Shown here: in pieces, positions 47,594 to 56,358 of the stretch
How the letters are laid out: the number at the start of each line of letters is the position of its first letter
How positions within the stretch are numbered: position 1 is the first letter of the stretch
Origin: Falsihalocynthiibacter halioticoli
GTDB taxonomy: Bacteria > Pseudomonadota > Alphaproteobacteria > Rhodobacterales > Rhodobacteraceae
NCBI RefSeq assembly: GCF_025802015.1
Contig: NZ_JAOYFC010000001.1
Span: forward strand, 620,001 to 684,000
Direction: 5' to 3'
DNA length: 64,000 nucleotides
Made by a program: the position numbers and the translations under genes
Notes under the pieces: model-generated
Told to the model about the DNA's origin: nothing
Database searches by the model: none
What the model saw: the letters and a program-made list of their open reading frames with translations, nothing else

Positions 47594-49249
47594 ATGTCCG
47601 ATCTGCGTGATGCTGCGATGAGTTCGAAAGCCTGGCCCTTTGAAGAGGCGCGCCGGGTTTTGAAACGCTATGAAAAGCAGCCGCCGAAGAAGGGATATGT
47701 TTTGTTCCAAACGGGCTATGGGCCCTCTGGTTTGCCCCATATCGGAACCTTCGGCGAAGTTGCGCGCACAACCATGGTGCGCCGTGCGTTCGAGATGATT
47801 TCCGACATTCCGACAAAGCTCTTGTGTTTCTCGGATGACATGGACGGGTTCCGCAAGGTTCCGGGCAATGTTCCGATGCAGGAAGAGTTGAAAGAAGACC
47901 TCAATCTGCCGCTGACACAGGTGCGCGACCCATTCGGCACGCATGAGGGCTTTGCCCAGCATAACAATGCGCGGCTCTGTGATTTCCTTGATAGCTTCGG
48001 GTTTGACTACGAGTTTGCGAGTTCGACCGAGTACTACAAGTCTGGCCGTTTCGACGAGGCACTGATCAAGGCCTGTGAGGTCTATGACAAGATCATGGCG
48101 ATCATGTTGCCGACCCTAGGCCCAGAGCGTCAGGCGACGTATTCGCCGTTCCTGCCGATCTCTCCCAAAACTGGCCATGTGCTTCAGGTGCCGATGGTCG
48201 AGGTGAACGCGGACAAGGGAACAGTTGTTTACGACGAACCCGATGGCGAGCGCGTTGAAATTCCAGTGACAGGCGGCAACGTCAAAATGCAATGGAAGCC
48301 TGATTGGGCGATGCGCTGGGCTGCTTTGGGCGTAGATTACGAGATGTCGGGCAAGGACTTGATCGACTCTGTGACGCAGGCAACCAAAATCTGCCGCGCG
48401 CTGGGTGCTGTTCCTCCTGTGACGCTGACGTATGAGCTGTTTAATGACGAGCTTGGTCAGAAGATTTCGAAATCCAAAGGCAATGGCCTTTCGATGGAAG
48501 AATGGCTGACCTATGCGGCGCCAGAGAGTCTTTCATATTTCATGTACCAGAAGCCTAAAACGGCCAAGCGTTTGTATTTCGACGTGATTCCGAAGGCGGT
48601 TGATGAGTATCACCAGCAATTGCGCGCTTATCCGGATCAGGACCTGAAGGGGAAACTCGCCAATCCGGTGCGGCATATTCACGGTGCGGACGTGCCGGAA
48701 TCGGACATGCTTGTGCCGTTTGCGATGCTTCTCAACCTGGCCTCTGTTTCGGCAGCAGAAGACAAGGCGCAGATGTGGGGCTTTATCCAACGCTACGCTC
48801 CTGATGCAACGCCGGAAAGCAATCCGGGCATGGATGCTGCGGCAGAGTTCGCGGTGCGGTACTACAATGATTTTGTAAAGCCAGCTCGTGTGTTCCGCGC
48901 TCCGACAGAACAAGAACAGAGCGCGTTGGCTGACCTTGCAGCGGCACTTAAAGATGTGGACGTTGCCAAAGCGATGATCGCCAAGAAAAACGAAGCGATG
49001 GGACAGGACGCAGATCTTTCCGACTTTAGCTTTGACAGTGCAGAAGACCTTCAGTCGCTTGTTTTCGCCGTTGGCAAAAACCACGGTTTCGAGAACTTGC
49101 GCGAGTGGTTCAAGGCGCTCTATGAGGTGCTGCTTGGTGCGAGCCAAGGTCCGCGCTTTGGCGGGTTTATCGCGCTGTATGGTGTCGAGGATTCGATCAA
49201 GCTCATTGAAGACGGTTTGGCGGGGAAACTTGCCAATTCTGCAGAGTAA
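47594..49249 (+). CDS. lysK: Lysyl-tRNA synthetase, class I
   Basis: A 551-residue class I enzyme. HIGH motif in GPSGLPHIGTFGE, KMSKS as KISKSKGNG. Class I LysRS is normal for alphaproteobacteria, most bacteria having the unrelated class II enzyme. It charges tRNA-Lys. There is no operon partner; the following hairpin precedes the DUF4864 gene. Confidence 0.95.
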   Translation: MSDLRDAAMSSKAWPFEEARRVLKRYEKQPPKKGYVLFQTGYGPSGLPHIGTFGEVARTTMVRRAFEMISDIPTKLLCFSDDMDGFRKVPGNVPMQEELKEDLNLPLTQVRDPFGTHEGFAQHNNARLCDFLDSFGFDYEFASSTEYYKSGRFDEALIKACEVYDKIMAIMLPTLGPERQATYSPFLPISPKTGHVLQVPMVEVNADKGTVVYDEPDGERVEIPVTGGNVKMQWKPDWAMRWAALGVDYEMSGKDLIDSVTQATKICRALGAVPPVTLTYELFNDELGQKISKSKGNGLSMEEWLTYAAPESLSYFMYQKPKTAKRLYFDVIPKAVDEYHQQLRAYPDQDLKGKLANPVRHIHGADVPESDMLVPFAMLLNLASVSAAEDKAQMWGFIQRYAPDATPESNPGMDAAAEFAVRYYNDFVKPARVFRAPTEQEQSALADLAAALKDVDVAKAMIAKKNEAMGQDADLSDFSFDSAEDLQSLVFAVGKNHGFENLREWFKALYEVLLGASQGPRFGGFIALYGVEDSIKLIEDGLAGKLANSAE

Positions 49250-49272
49250 CAAAAAGAGCACTTGTCAGTTCC

Positions 49273-49305
49273 CCTACGTTGGTCTCAAAATAGGACCAGC
49301 GTAGG
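49273..49305 (+). promoter_or_regulatory. 12-bp hairpin overlapping the ribosome-binding site of the DUF4864 gene
   Basis: CCTACGTTGGTC (49273-49284) pairs with GACCAGCGTAGG (49294-49305), 12 bp with one G-U pair and a 9-base loop. The 3' arm ends inside the Shine-Dalgarno AGGAGGG (49303-49309) of the ATG at 49315. It could limit ribosome access or act as the 3' end of the lysK transcript. Confidence 0.7.
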
Positions 49306-49314
49306 AGGGATATT

Positions 49315-49737
49315 ATGCATAGATTTCTGTTTGCAATCCTTGGTGCTGTTTTGCTGAACCTGTCGGTCGTAAGCGGCCCTAAAGCGCAGGGTTCGCCCGA
49401 TGGCGCGCTTGAATCCACCGTTTTGGGACAGATTGAGGCGCTAAAGCTTCGCGACTATGGGGCGGCATTTGAGTATGCGTCTGATGGTATCCAAGCCTAT
49501 TTCGGTACCCCCGAAAATTTTGCGATTATGCTCAACAGTGGCTATCAAATGGTGCTTGATCCTGCCGAGGTCGAATTTCTTGAAAACCGCCCAGACGGGC
49601 TTGCTGTTTGGCAGCGTGTGATGGTTACTGCGCCGAGTGGCGAGGAATATTTTCTGGATTATCAAATGGTTCCCGATCATGAGGGCTGGAAAATCAACGC
49701 GGTGGTTCATGTAGAGCCGACCATGCTCGCGGTTTAA
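49315..49737 (+). CDS. DUF4864 exported protein
   Basis: A 140-residue protein with a signal peptide ending GPKAQG and a NTF2/cystatin-like single domain matching DUF4864 (VLGQIEALKLRDYGAAFEYA, FGTPENFAIMLNSGY, EEYFLDYQMVPDHEGWKI). Periplasmic; function unknown. A hairpin touches the ribosome-binding site. Confidence 0.82.
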   Translation: MHRFLFAILGAVLLNLSVVSGPKAQGSPDGALESTVLGQIEALKLRDYGAAFEYASDGIQAYFGTPENFAIMLNSGYQMVLDPAEVEFLENRPDGLAVWQRVMVTAPSGEEYFLDYQMVPDHEGWKINAVVHVEPTMLAV

Positions 49738-49908
49738 ACAACAAGTTTTCAAGGTGATGCCGCCGAGGCGGTGTTCCAATTTTCGTATTTCTGCGTTCGC
49801 TACTCTAGCGGGCTGTTAAAGCCTGTTTGGTAGCTCTCTTTCCTGTGTTTCGCGCGCTCTTTTCGTCATTCGGCGAGGCGCTGCATGTGGATGTGGAAAG
49901 GGATTTCA

Positions 49909-52203
49909 ATGAATAAAGCAATTACCGAGGGGCTGCTCCTCATGCCGCCAGCATTTTCGAATGGGCTGGATCAATGGTCATCACAGGATGGCACGGTTGG
50001 ATCAGATACCTATGACGGGGCGGTCAATGCGGCCTTTGTTGCGGCAGATCAGGATTTCGGTGGTTGTCTTGAATTGCTGAAATCAGAAACAACACAGAAG
50101 CTGCGCGCAATGGTTCAGACGCCGCTGCACCCTGGATGCTATCTTCAGATCAAAGCGCGGGTGAAGGCCATTAGCGGGAACCTTCCGAATGTCGAAATTG
50201 CCGGTTGGGCCGGTGGTGCGGGCGATGTGCATGTTTTGGACGTTGTGGAGGCGGGTCCATCTGTTGCGCTGACGTCGTATGGCGAAGTTGTTGAGGTGTC
50301 GGCGATTGTGGGCACAGGGGCGCGCAACGGTGTTGATATGCCATGGGGCCAAGACGCGCTTTATGGGCATTTCGGCTTGAACCTAACGGGGGCAAATGGC
50401 GGTGTCGTTCGGATCGATGATATCCAGATCACCGATGTGACCAATGTGTTCCTGCGGGACATGATGGACTGGGTGGATGTACGAGATTATGGCGCAATCG
50501 GGGACGGCGTTACGGACAATGCCGCCGCGTTTAACGCCGCCGATGCCGCAGCGAATGGGCGGCAGGTGCTTGTTCCTGAAGGAGTTTATGCGCTTGCGAG
50601 CAACGTTACGTTTGAAAGTCCTGTGCGGTTTCAGGGGCAAGTCACGGCGCCAAAAGAGGTGCGTCTTTCGCTCACTAAGAACTTTGACTTCGGCAGTTAT
50701 GTTGATGCGTTCGGGGGCGACGAGGTTTTGGCGCTTGAGAAGGCGATACAGGCGCTTTTCAATTTCACCGACCATGAATCGCTTGATCTGCAGGGCCGAC
50801 GGATTGAGTTAACACGCCCGATCGACGTGCAGGATGTGGTTAACAACATTTCGACATATGCCATCCGCCGCGTCATTCGGAACGGGCAGTTTAATGTTCT
50901 GGCGGACCCCGCATGGGACACTGATGTTGTGACCTCGACCGCAAGCTACTCGGCCAGCACCTCCACAGAACTCACCAATGTGGCCAATATCGCGAATATC
51001 CAGCCCGGTTCGCTGGTAGAAGGCAATGGGGTGGGCCGTGAGGTCTATGTGAAATCTGTGAATGTCGGGGCGCAGACGCTCACGTTAAGCCAACCTCTTT
51101 TCGGCGCTGCGAGCAATCAGAGCTATACCTTCAGCCGGTTTAAATATGCGCTTGATTTCAGTGGGTTCTCTGGGCTGGATAAGTTCGTTCTGGATGACAT
51201 CGAATTCCAGTGTAACGGCATCTCTAGCGGGATTTTGCTTGCACCTGAGGGGCTGATATTCCATGTGCGGGATTGTTTTATCACCAAACCCAAAGATCGC
51301 GGGATCACCTCGCACGGGCGCGGATGTCAGGGCATGCTGGTTGACCGTTGTCAGTTCATTTCGAATGAACAGCCCATGCGTGCACAGGACCGTACGACGA
51401 TCGCGATGAACGTCAACGCAAACGATACCAAGATGCGCGACAACCGCGTCATGTTGTTTGCTGCCTTTGGTGTTTGGGCAGGTACAGGACACCTGTTTTC
51501 CGGCAACCACTGGTTCCACGGCGACGGTGAAACAGATGGTGTACGCCGTGCGGGCGTGATCTTTACAACGCCAAACCCGAAATCAACCGTGGTTGGGAAC
51601 TACATCGATAACAACTTTATCGAGATGACTAACGAGCATGACGCCACGCCAGATTGGAACAACCAATATTCCTTCGGAGGCATCACGATCACGGGCAATA
51701 TTTTCACGGTTAATGATGTTGCACCGTGGTTCAGTTGGATCGTGGTCAAGCCATATGGCAGCGGTCATTACCTGCATGGGTTTAACCTTTCGGGTAACGT
51801 GTTCCGAGCGCTGAACGGCAACATTGAACGTATCGAACGTGTGGATGAAACATACGCTGGATTGGATATGTCAAAATCGCGAAACGTGGTCGTACAGGGG
51901 AACGCGTTCAATTCCGTAGATACGCCGATTTTCAACCCGTTGATGGTGCGTCATACGGAGGCTGCAAATGCAACGACATGGGAGATCCCGACCGACGGCA
52001 AGCTCCCGTTCGGCGGCAGGGCGCGCCGTGTGGAAGGATTCGTGATGGATCAGCAGGTTCTGCGCGGAAGCAATACGGCGCATTACGAGTTTCCCTATGT
52101 GTCGCTTCAGCAAGGTGCTGATCAAAGTGAAGCTCATCTGAAATGGTCGCAGGCCTGTCGCGGGCGTGTGCAGATAACGCTTCGTATGGATAATGCAACC
52201 TAG
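49909..52203 (+). CDS. Tailspike-like right-handed beta-helix protein (pectate-lyase-3 type)
   Basis: A 764-residue protein without a signal peptide. Residues 1 to about 170 are a beta-sandwich-like N-terminal domain (FSNGLDQWSSQDGTVGS). The segment DVRDYGAIGDGVTDNAAAF (about 180-200) is the Pfam pectate-lyase-3/tailspike entry, followed by many beta-helix turns (FHVRDCFITKP, GNVFRALNG). The C-terminal 90 residues look like a separate cap. Phage tailspikes and the GTA head spikes of Rhodobacterales have this architecture. No signal peptide and no phage genes nearby. It ends at a hairpin terminator. Confidence 0.75.
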   Translation: MNKAITEGLLLMPPAFSNGLDQWSSQDGTVGSDTYDGAVNAAFVAADQDFGGCLELLKSETTQKLRAMVQTPLHPGCYLQIKARVKAISGNLPNVEIAGWAGGAGDVHVLDVVEAGPSVALTSYGEVVEVSAIVGTGARNGVDMPWGQDALYGHFGLNLTGANGGVVRIDDIQITDVTNVFLRDMMDWVDVRDYGAIGDGVTDNAAAFNAADAAANGRQVLVPEGVYALASNVTFESPVRFQGQVTAPKEVRLSLTKNFDFGSYVDAFGGDEVLALEKAIQALFNFTDHESLDLQGRRIELTRPIDVQDVVNNISTYAIRRVIRNGQFNVLADPAWDTDVVTSTASYSASTSTELTNVANIANIQPGSLVEGNGVGREVYVKSVNVGAQTLTLSQPLFGAASNQSYTFSRFKYALDFSGFSGLDKFVLDDIEFQCNGISSGILLAPEGLIFHVRDCFITKPKDRGITSHGRGCQGMLVDRCQFISNEQPMRAQDRTTIAMNVNANDTKMRDNRVMLFAAFGVWAGTGHLFSGNHWFHGDGETDGVRRAGVIFTTPNPKSTVVGNYIDNNFIEMTNEHDATPDWNNQYSFGGITITGNIFTVNDVAPWFSWIVVKPYGSGHYLHGFNLSGNVFRALNGNIERIERVDETYAGLDMSKSRNVVVQGNAFNSVDTPIFNPLMVRHTEAANATTWEIPTDGKLPFGGRARRVEGFVMDQQVLRGSNTAHYEFPYVSLQQGADQSEAHLKWSQACRGRVQITLRMDNAT

Positions 52204-52216
52204 CAAGTTTCGGAAA

Positions 52217-52243
52217 GGCTCCTGTGATAGCAGGGGCCTTTTG
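52217..52243 (+). terminator. Intrinsic terminator of the tailspike-like gene
   Basis: GGCTCCTG-N6-CAGGGGCC, 8 bp with one G-U pair, followed by TTTTGCTTTT. It lies 13 bp past the stop. Confidence 0.85.
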
Positions 52244-52307
52244 CTTTTGGGAATAGCGGGAATGTGGCGTAAGGTAAGGGGAAAGCTATTGAAAAAGGAG
52301 ATTGCCC

Positions 52308-52625
52308 ATGCCTCGGATCACCAAGGATGCCACATCGCAAACCGTTGTCACGACGTTTGAAATGACGCCGGGCACCTGTCAGGATTTGTTGGATGCGCTG
52401 ACGGATGCCTATGACTCCTTTATCAGCAAACAACCCGGGTTCATTGCCGCTGGACTGCATGTAAATGATGCGCAAACCCGCATTGCGAACTATTCACAAT
52501 GGGAAAAGCGCGAAGATTTTCAGGCCATGCTTCGTACCGATGAAATGCGGAAACGCAATCGCGCGATCAACGAGCTTTGCAAAAGCTTTGAGCCGGTTAT
52601 GTACGAAGTTGCGGCTGTTTTCTGA
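52308..52625 (+). CDS. Antibiotic-biosynthesis-monooxygenase (ABM) domain protein
   Basis: A 105-residue dimeric alpha/beta-barrel protein with the ABM pattern: VVTTFEMTPGTCQDLLDAL, KQPGFIAAGLHV, NYSQWEKREDFQAML. Small oxygenase or haem-related families share this fold, and the substrate is unknown. ATG 52308 follows AAAAAGGAG. Its stop abuts the convergent lipoprotein gene. Confidence 0.8.
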   Translation: MPRITKDATSQTVVTTFEMTPGTCQDLLDALTDAYDSFISKQPGFIAAGLHVNDAQTRIANYSQWEKREDFQAMLRTDEMRKRNRAINELCKSFEPVMYEVAAVF

Positions 52626-53003
52626 TTATTCGGGATATAGCGCCAAACATTGATCAACGCCTGCTTTAGCGCGTTTCTGTTCCTCTGGAAGGCGTTGTTT
52701 CAACTGCGCGAGCTTCCTCTTTTCTGCATCAAGATCAACCGTGACCGGAGTTGTGACGGTTCGGTAATATGTCTCTGGGCAGGAATAGGAGCGGATCGAA
52801 TAGGAATCATAGCAGCGGCCGTAAACCGTGTAGGGCACGCGCTGGACATTGACGCCATAGCCGCGATTGATATTCGCTTCGGTGACCGCGATAAGTTGGG
52901 CAATGTTGCGCTGGTTTGCGGTCACTGAAGAAATGCAGCGTTGCTGTTGCGTGGCGCAGGCGGACAACGCGAGGAGGGTGCCGAGGGCGATAAAGGGCTT
53001 CAT
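52626..53003 (-). CDS. Small lipoprotein of unknown function
   Basis: A 125-residue protein with a lipoprotein signal and lipobox LSAC (cysteine about residue 17). The mature part has four further Cys residues and a Gln/Lys-rich coiled-coil-like C terminus (KRKLAQLKQRLPEEQKR). Probably anchored to the outer membrane. A possible start two codons upstream exists at 53009. Confidence 0.7.
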   Translation of the reverse strand: MKPFIALGTLLALSACATQQQRCISSVTANQRNIAQLIAVTEANINRGYGVNVQRVPYTVYGRCYDSYSIRSYSCPETYYRTVTTPVTVDLDAEKRKLAQLKQRLPEEQKRAKAGVDQCLALYPE

Positions 53004-53075
53004 GTGCAAATCCGCTAACAGTCAGAATAAGTGTTTAATCACAATAGGTGCCGACGCGATTGAAAGCAATTCCGA

Positions 53076-55247
53076 CTAGAATTTTGATTGCGATTTGCCA
53101 CGATACGTCCGCGTCCCGGCTTTGCCCGCTGTGCTGCGCCCTCGTGATTTCACTGCATCCCGCGAGGCAGCTTCAACGGCGGATTGTCGTGCCAACGGAT
53201 CATCGGCAATTGTAAGCTCGACGCTTTCAAGCCGTTTGACCTCGTCGCGCAGGCGCGCGGCTTCTTCAAACTCAAGGTTCTCTGCAGCTTTGCGCATATC
53301 GTTTTTGAGCGCTTCGAGATGAGCGGCAAGGTTTGCGCCAACTTTGGGTGCATCGATCTTGGCGGTGACACGGTTCATATCCACATCGCCATCGTACAAT
53401 CCGGACAATACATCCTCGACATTTTTGCGCACGGTTTGCGGCGTGATGCCGTTGGCCTCGTTATAGGCGATCTGTTTCTCTCGGCGGCGGTTGGTCTCGC
53501 CGATTGCGCGCTCCATGCTTCCGGTAATCTTGTCGGCATACATGATCACGCGACCATCGGCATTCCGCGCGGCGCGGCCCACGGTTTGGATGAGCGAGGT
53601 TTCGGAGCGCAGAAAGCCTTCTTTGTCGGCATCGAGAATGGCAACAAGCCCACATTCAGGGATATCCAGCCCCTCTCGCAACAGGTTGATCCCGATCAGA
53701 ACATCAAACGCCCCAAGCCGCAGATCACGCAGGATTTCGATGCGTTCAAGCGTGTCGATATCGCTGTGCATATAGCGCACTTTGATGCCCTGCTCGTGCA
53801 AGTACTCGGTGAGGTCCTCTGCCATGCGTTTGGTTAGTGTCGTAACCAGCGTGCGGAAACCGTTTTCGGTGACGCGGCGAACTTCATCAAGCAAATCATC
53901 CACTTGCATCTCGACCGGACGCACTTCGATCACAGGGTCAAGAAGGCCTGTCGGGCGAATAACCTGTTCGGCAAATACACCACCGGATTGCTCAAGCTCC
54001 CAGTCCTTGGGGGTGGCAGAAACGAAAATCGTCTGGCTCCGCATGGCATCCCATTCCTCGAACTTAAGAGGGCGGTTGTCCATGCAAGAGGGCAAGCGGA
54101 AGCCGTGTTCCGCGAGGGTGAACTTACGGCGGTAGTCGCCTTTGAACATCCCGCCGATCTGCGGCACCGACACATGGCTCTCATCGGCAAAGACGATTGC
54201 GTTGTCGGGGATGTATTCAAACAGGGTGGGGGGCGGTTCGCCGGGCGCGCGGCCGGTCAGGTAGCGAGAATAGTTCTCGATCCCGTTGCAGAACCCTTGC
54301 GCCTCCAGCATCTCGAGGTCAAATCGGGTGCGTTGTTCAAGACGCTGGGCCTCAAGAAGTTTGCCCTCGTCTTCAAGCTGTTTGAGCCGGACCGTGAGCT
54401 CGGCCTTAATCGACTGGATCGCCTGAAGCAGGGTCGGGCGCGGAGTTACGTAGTGGGAGTTCGCATAGACACGGACCTTTTCCAGTACGTCGGTGCGCTC
54501 GCCTGTGAGTGTGTCAAATTCCGTAATCGCTTCTAGCTCATCACCAAAGAACGACAAACGCCATCCGCGATCTTCGAGGTGGCTTGGCCAGATTTCGAGA
54601 CTGTCGCCCCGGACACGGAATGTACCGCGCGAGAAGGCGTTGTCGTTACGGCGGTATTGTTGTGCTACGAAGCCAGCCATGATCTCACGCTGGTCATAGG
54701 TTTCGCCCGCAATCAGATCCTGCGTCATCTCATTATAAGTCTCGGGCGAGCCGATGCCGTAAATGCATGAAACAGAAGCAATAATTATTACATCATCCCG
54801 TTCGAGCAGGGCGCGCGTCGCGCTGTGGCGCATGCGGTCGATCTGTTCGTTGATCTGGCTTTCTTTCTCGATGAATGTATCAGAGCGGGGCACATAGGCT
54901 TCGGGCTGATAATAGTCATAGAAAGAGACAAAATACTCGACGGCGTTGTCTGGAAAGAAGCCTTTGAACTCGCCATACAGCTGCGCAGCGAGCGTCTTGT
55001 TGGGTGCGAGGATAATCGCGGGGCGTTGGGTTTCTTCGATGACCTTGGCCATTGTAAAGGTTTTACCGGTACCTGTGGCACCAAGCAGAACCTGATTTCG
55101 GTCACCTTCGTTTACACCTGCGGAGAGCTCTTTGATCGCTGTCGGCTGATCGCCCGCTGGTTCAAACTCTGTGTTCATTACAAAGCGCTTGCCGCCTTCG
55201 AGTTTCTCGCGGCGGATCGGGGCTGGTTTTGTCACGGGTGCGGTCAT
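53076..55247 (-). CDS. uvrB: UvrABC excinuclease subunit B
   Basis: A 723-residue helicase-like repair protein. Walker A GATGTGKTFTMAKV, the beta-hairpin YYQPEAYVPRSDTFIEK, DEAD-like VFADESHVS, later QTVGRAARNADG, and the C-terminal UVR motif (about 640-680: KAAENLEFEEAARLRDEV) for UvrC contact. It verifies lesions in nucleotide excision repair. Confidence 0.97.
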   Translation of the reverse strand: MTAPVTKPAPIRREKLEGGKRFVMNTEFEPAGDQPTAIKELSAGVNEGDRNQVLLGATGTGKTFTMAKVIEETQRPAIILAPNKTLAAQLYGEFKGFFPDNAVEYFVSFYDYYQPEAYVPRSDTFIEKESQINEQIDRMRHSATRALLERDDVIIIASVSCIYGIGSPETYNEMTQDLIAGETYDQREIMAGFVAQQYRRNDNAFSRGTFRVRGDSLEIWPSHLEDRGWRLSFFGDELEAITEFDTLTGERTDVLEKVRVYANSHYVTPRPTLLQAIQSIKAELTVRLKQLEDEGKLLEAQRLEQRTRFDLEMLEAQGFCNGIENYSRYLTGRAPGEPPPTLFEYIPDNAIVFADESHVSVPQIGGMFKGDYRRKFTLAEHGFRLPSCMDNRPLKFEEWDAMRSQTIFVSATPKDWELEQSGGVFAEQVIRPTGLLDPVIEVRPVEMQVDDLLDEVRRVTENGFRTLVTTLTKRMAEDLTEYLHEQGIKVRYMHSDIDTLERIEILRDLRLGAFDVLIGINLLREGLDIPECGLVAILDADKEGFLRSETSLIQTVGRAARNADGRVIMYADKITGSMERAIGETNRRREKQIAYNEANGITPQTVRKNVEDVLSGLYDGDVDMNRVTAKIDAPKVGANLAAHLEALKNDMRKAAENLEFEEAARLRDEVKRLESVELTIADDPLARQSAVEAASRDAVKSRGRSTAGKAGTRTYRGKSQSKF

Positions 55248-55630
55248 TGGCGAATCCTCATCCGGTTAGATTTGATCACTTTTTGTTCTTCTTCAAGGGG
55301 CGTGACCGACTCTGTGCGAGAAGTTAACGGGTGCTTTCTGCTTTAGGGAGAGTTTTAGCTATAAACAATCAGCTTAAGTGCGATTTCCCTTTGTGTTTGC
55401 GGTTTGTTCGGCCCTAGACTGAACTGGTAAACAGAAGGCCGGCTGCCGACCTGCCCGCACCACCCACCCCACCCCTCACTCCAAGGGCCGGTCGGCAGCC
55501 AAATTTACATCTCCAGTTTGGGTGCTTTCTTAGTAAATTTCGACAGATGCGGCGCTTCGTCTGCTTTCTTGGGCTTGCCATCGGCGCAGAATCTTTGCCA
55601 TAACGACGCCAAGGTTTTAAGGAGATCGCA
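55248..55630. other. Intergenic region with C-rich hairpin and possible sRNA
   Basis: About 380 bp between the divergent uvrB and NDUFS4-like genes. An 11-bp perfect inverted repeat occupies 55441-55500 (separate entry). A TTGTGT-N18-TAGACT promoter-like pair at about 55391-55420 precedes it on the plus strand. No credible reading frame is seen. Confidence 0.5.
55441..55500 (+). ncRNA. Candidate small RNA hairpin with C-rich loop (G-quadruplex on opposite strand)
   Basis: Arms GGCTGCCGACC (55441-55451) and GGTCGGCAGCC (55490-55500) are perfectly complementary over 11 bp, with a 38-base loop rich in CCACCC. The complementary strand carries GGGG, GGGG, GGG and GGG tracts close together, a G-quadruplex pattern. 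Transcription is not shown. Confidence 0.4.
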
Positions 55631-55942
55631 ATGCGCGCCCGTATTTATCAGCCAGCACGAAACGCCATGCAATCCGGCATGGGCAAAACCAAGACCTGGG
55701 TGCTTGAGTTTGCACCTGCCTCGGCTCGTTCGGTTGATCCGCTGATGGGGTGGACAAGCTCGAATGACACGCAAAGCCAAGTGCGCCTGAAATTCGACAG
55801 CAAGGAAGCCGCGCTTGCCTATGCTGAAGATAACGGGCTCGAAGCTGTTGTGATGGAGCCGAAAAACCGTAAACCTGTGATCCGTCAGGGCGGCTATGGC
55901 GAGAATTTTGCCACCAACCGTCGCGGTGTCTGGACGCATTAA
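55631..55942 (+). CDS. NDUFS4-like ETC complex I subunit
   Basis: A 103-residue protein matching the alphaproteobacterial homologue of mitochondrial complex I subunit NDUFS4 (18 kDa, AQDQ). Features: RIYQPARNAMQSG, WVLEFAPASARSVDPLMGW, KFDSKEAALAYAEDNG and NRRGVWTH. It stabilises the NADH-dehydrogenase arm of complex I. AAGGAG precedes the ATG. tRNA-Arg follows 43 bp downstream. Confidence 0.92.
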   Translation: MRARIYQPARNAMQSGMGKTKTWVLEFAPASARSVDPLMGWTSSNDTQSQVRLKFDSKEAALAYAEDNGLEAVVMEPKNRKPVIRQGGYGENFATNRRGVWTH

Positions 55943-55985
55943 CGATTTACGGCTGCTAAGTCGCAGCCAATACAAACAGAACTAC

Positions 55986-56062
55986 GGTCCCGTAGCTCAA
56001 CTGGATAGAGCACCTGACTTCTAATCAGGGGGTTGGGGGTTCGAGTCCTCCCGGGATCGCCA
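55986..56062 (+). tRNA. tRNA-Arg (anticodon TCT)
   Basis: A 77-base cloverleaf: acceptor GGTCCCG/CGGGATC, D arm with AGCTCAACTGGATAGAG, anticodon stem CCTGA/TCAGG with loop CTTCTAA (TCT at 56020-56022), T arm GGGTTCGAGTCCTCC, encoded CCA. It reads AGA. Its 3' end faces a gene-poor region, typical of a site where mobile elements insert, though no attachment repeat was found. Confidence 0.96.
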
Positions 56063-56358
56063 TTATCAGAAAATGCTTGGTTCTCACGGCCTGCCGTTGA
56101 TGGTTTGCAGTAGCTTCGTGTGCTTTCATCTCGTTCTGTTAGAATTCTGCTCCTTTAAAGCGAAACTCCCACGGGCCAGTAGCTAACCGAATTTCTCACC
56201 AATAACTTGTGCGATTGCTTTGACCCCATGCCTTCACACATGGCTCTGGCCAAGGACCTTCAGCCTCTGCAAGACCAGAGGCCGGCCAAGCGCAATCAGC
56301 TGCAAGCCCCAAGCACCCTGAGCGGGCCAGCTCAAGCCATATGGCACACTAAAGCGAC
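56063..56358. other. Intergenic region downstream of tRNA-Arg
   Basis: About 300 bp without a gene. GCCTCTG-N6-CAGAGGC forms a 7-bp hairpin near 56264; its role is unclear. No tRNA-derived direct repeat was recognised. Confidence 0.5.

Noticed and set aside
47594..49249. Class I lysyl-tRNA synthetase considered as an unusual archaeal-type acquisition
   Set aside because: Class I LysRS is the normal enzyme of alphaproteobacteria.
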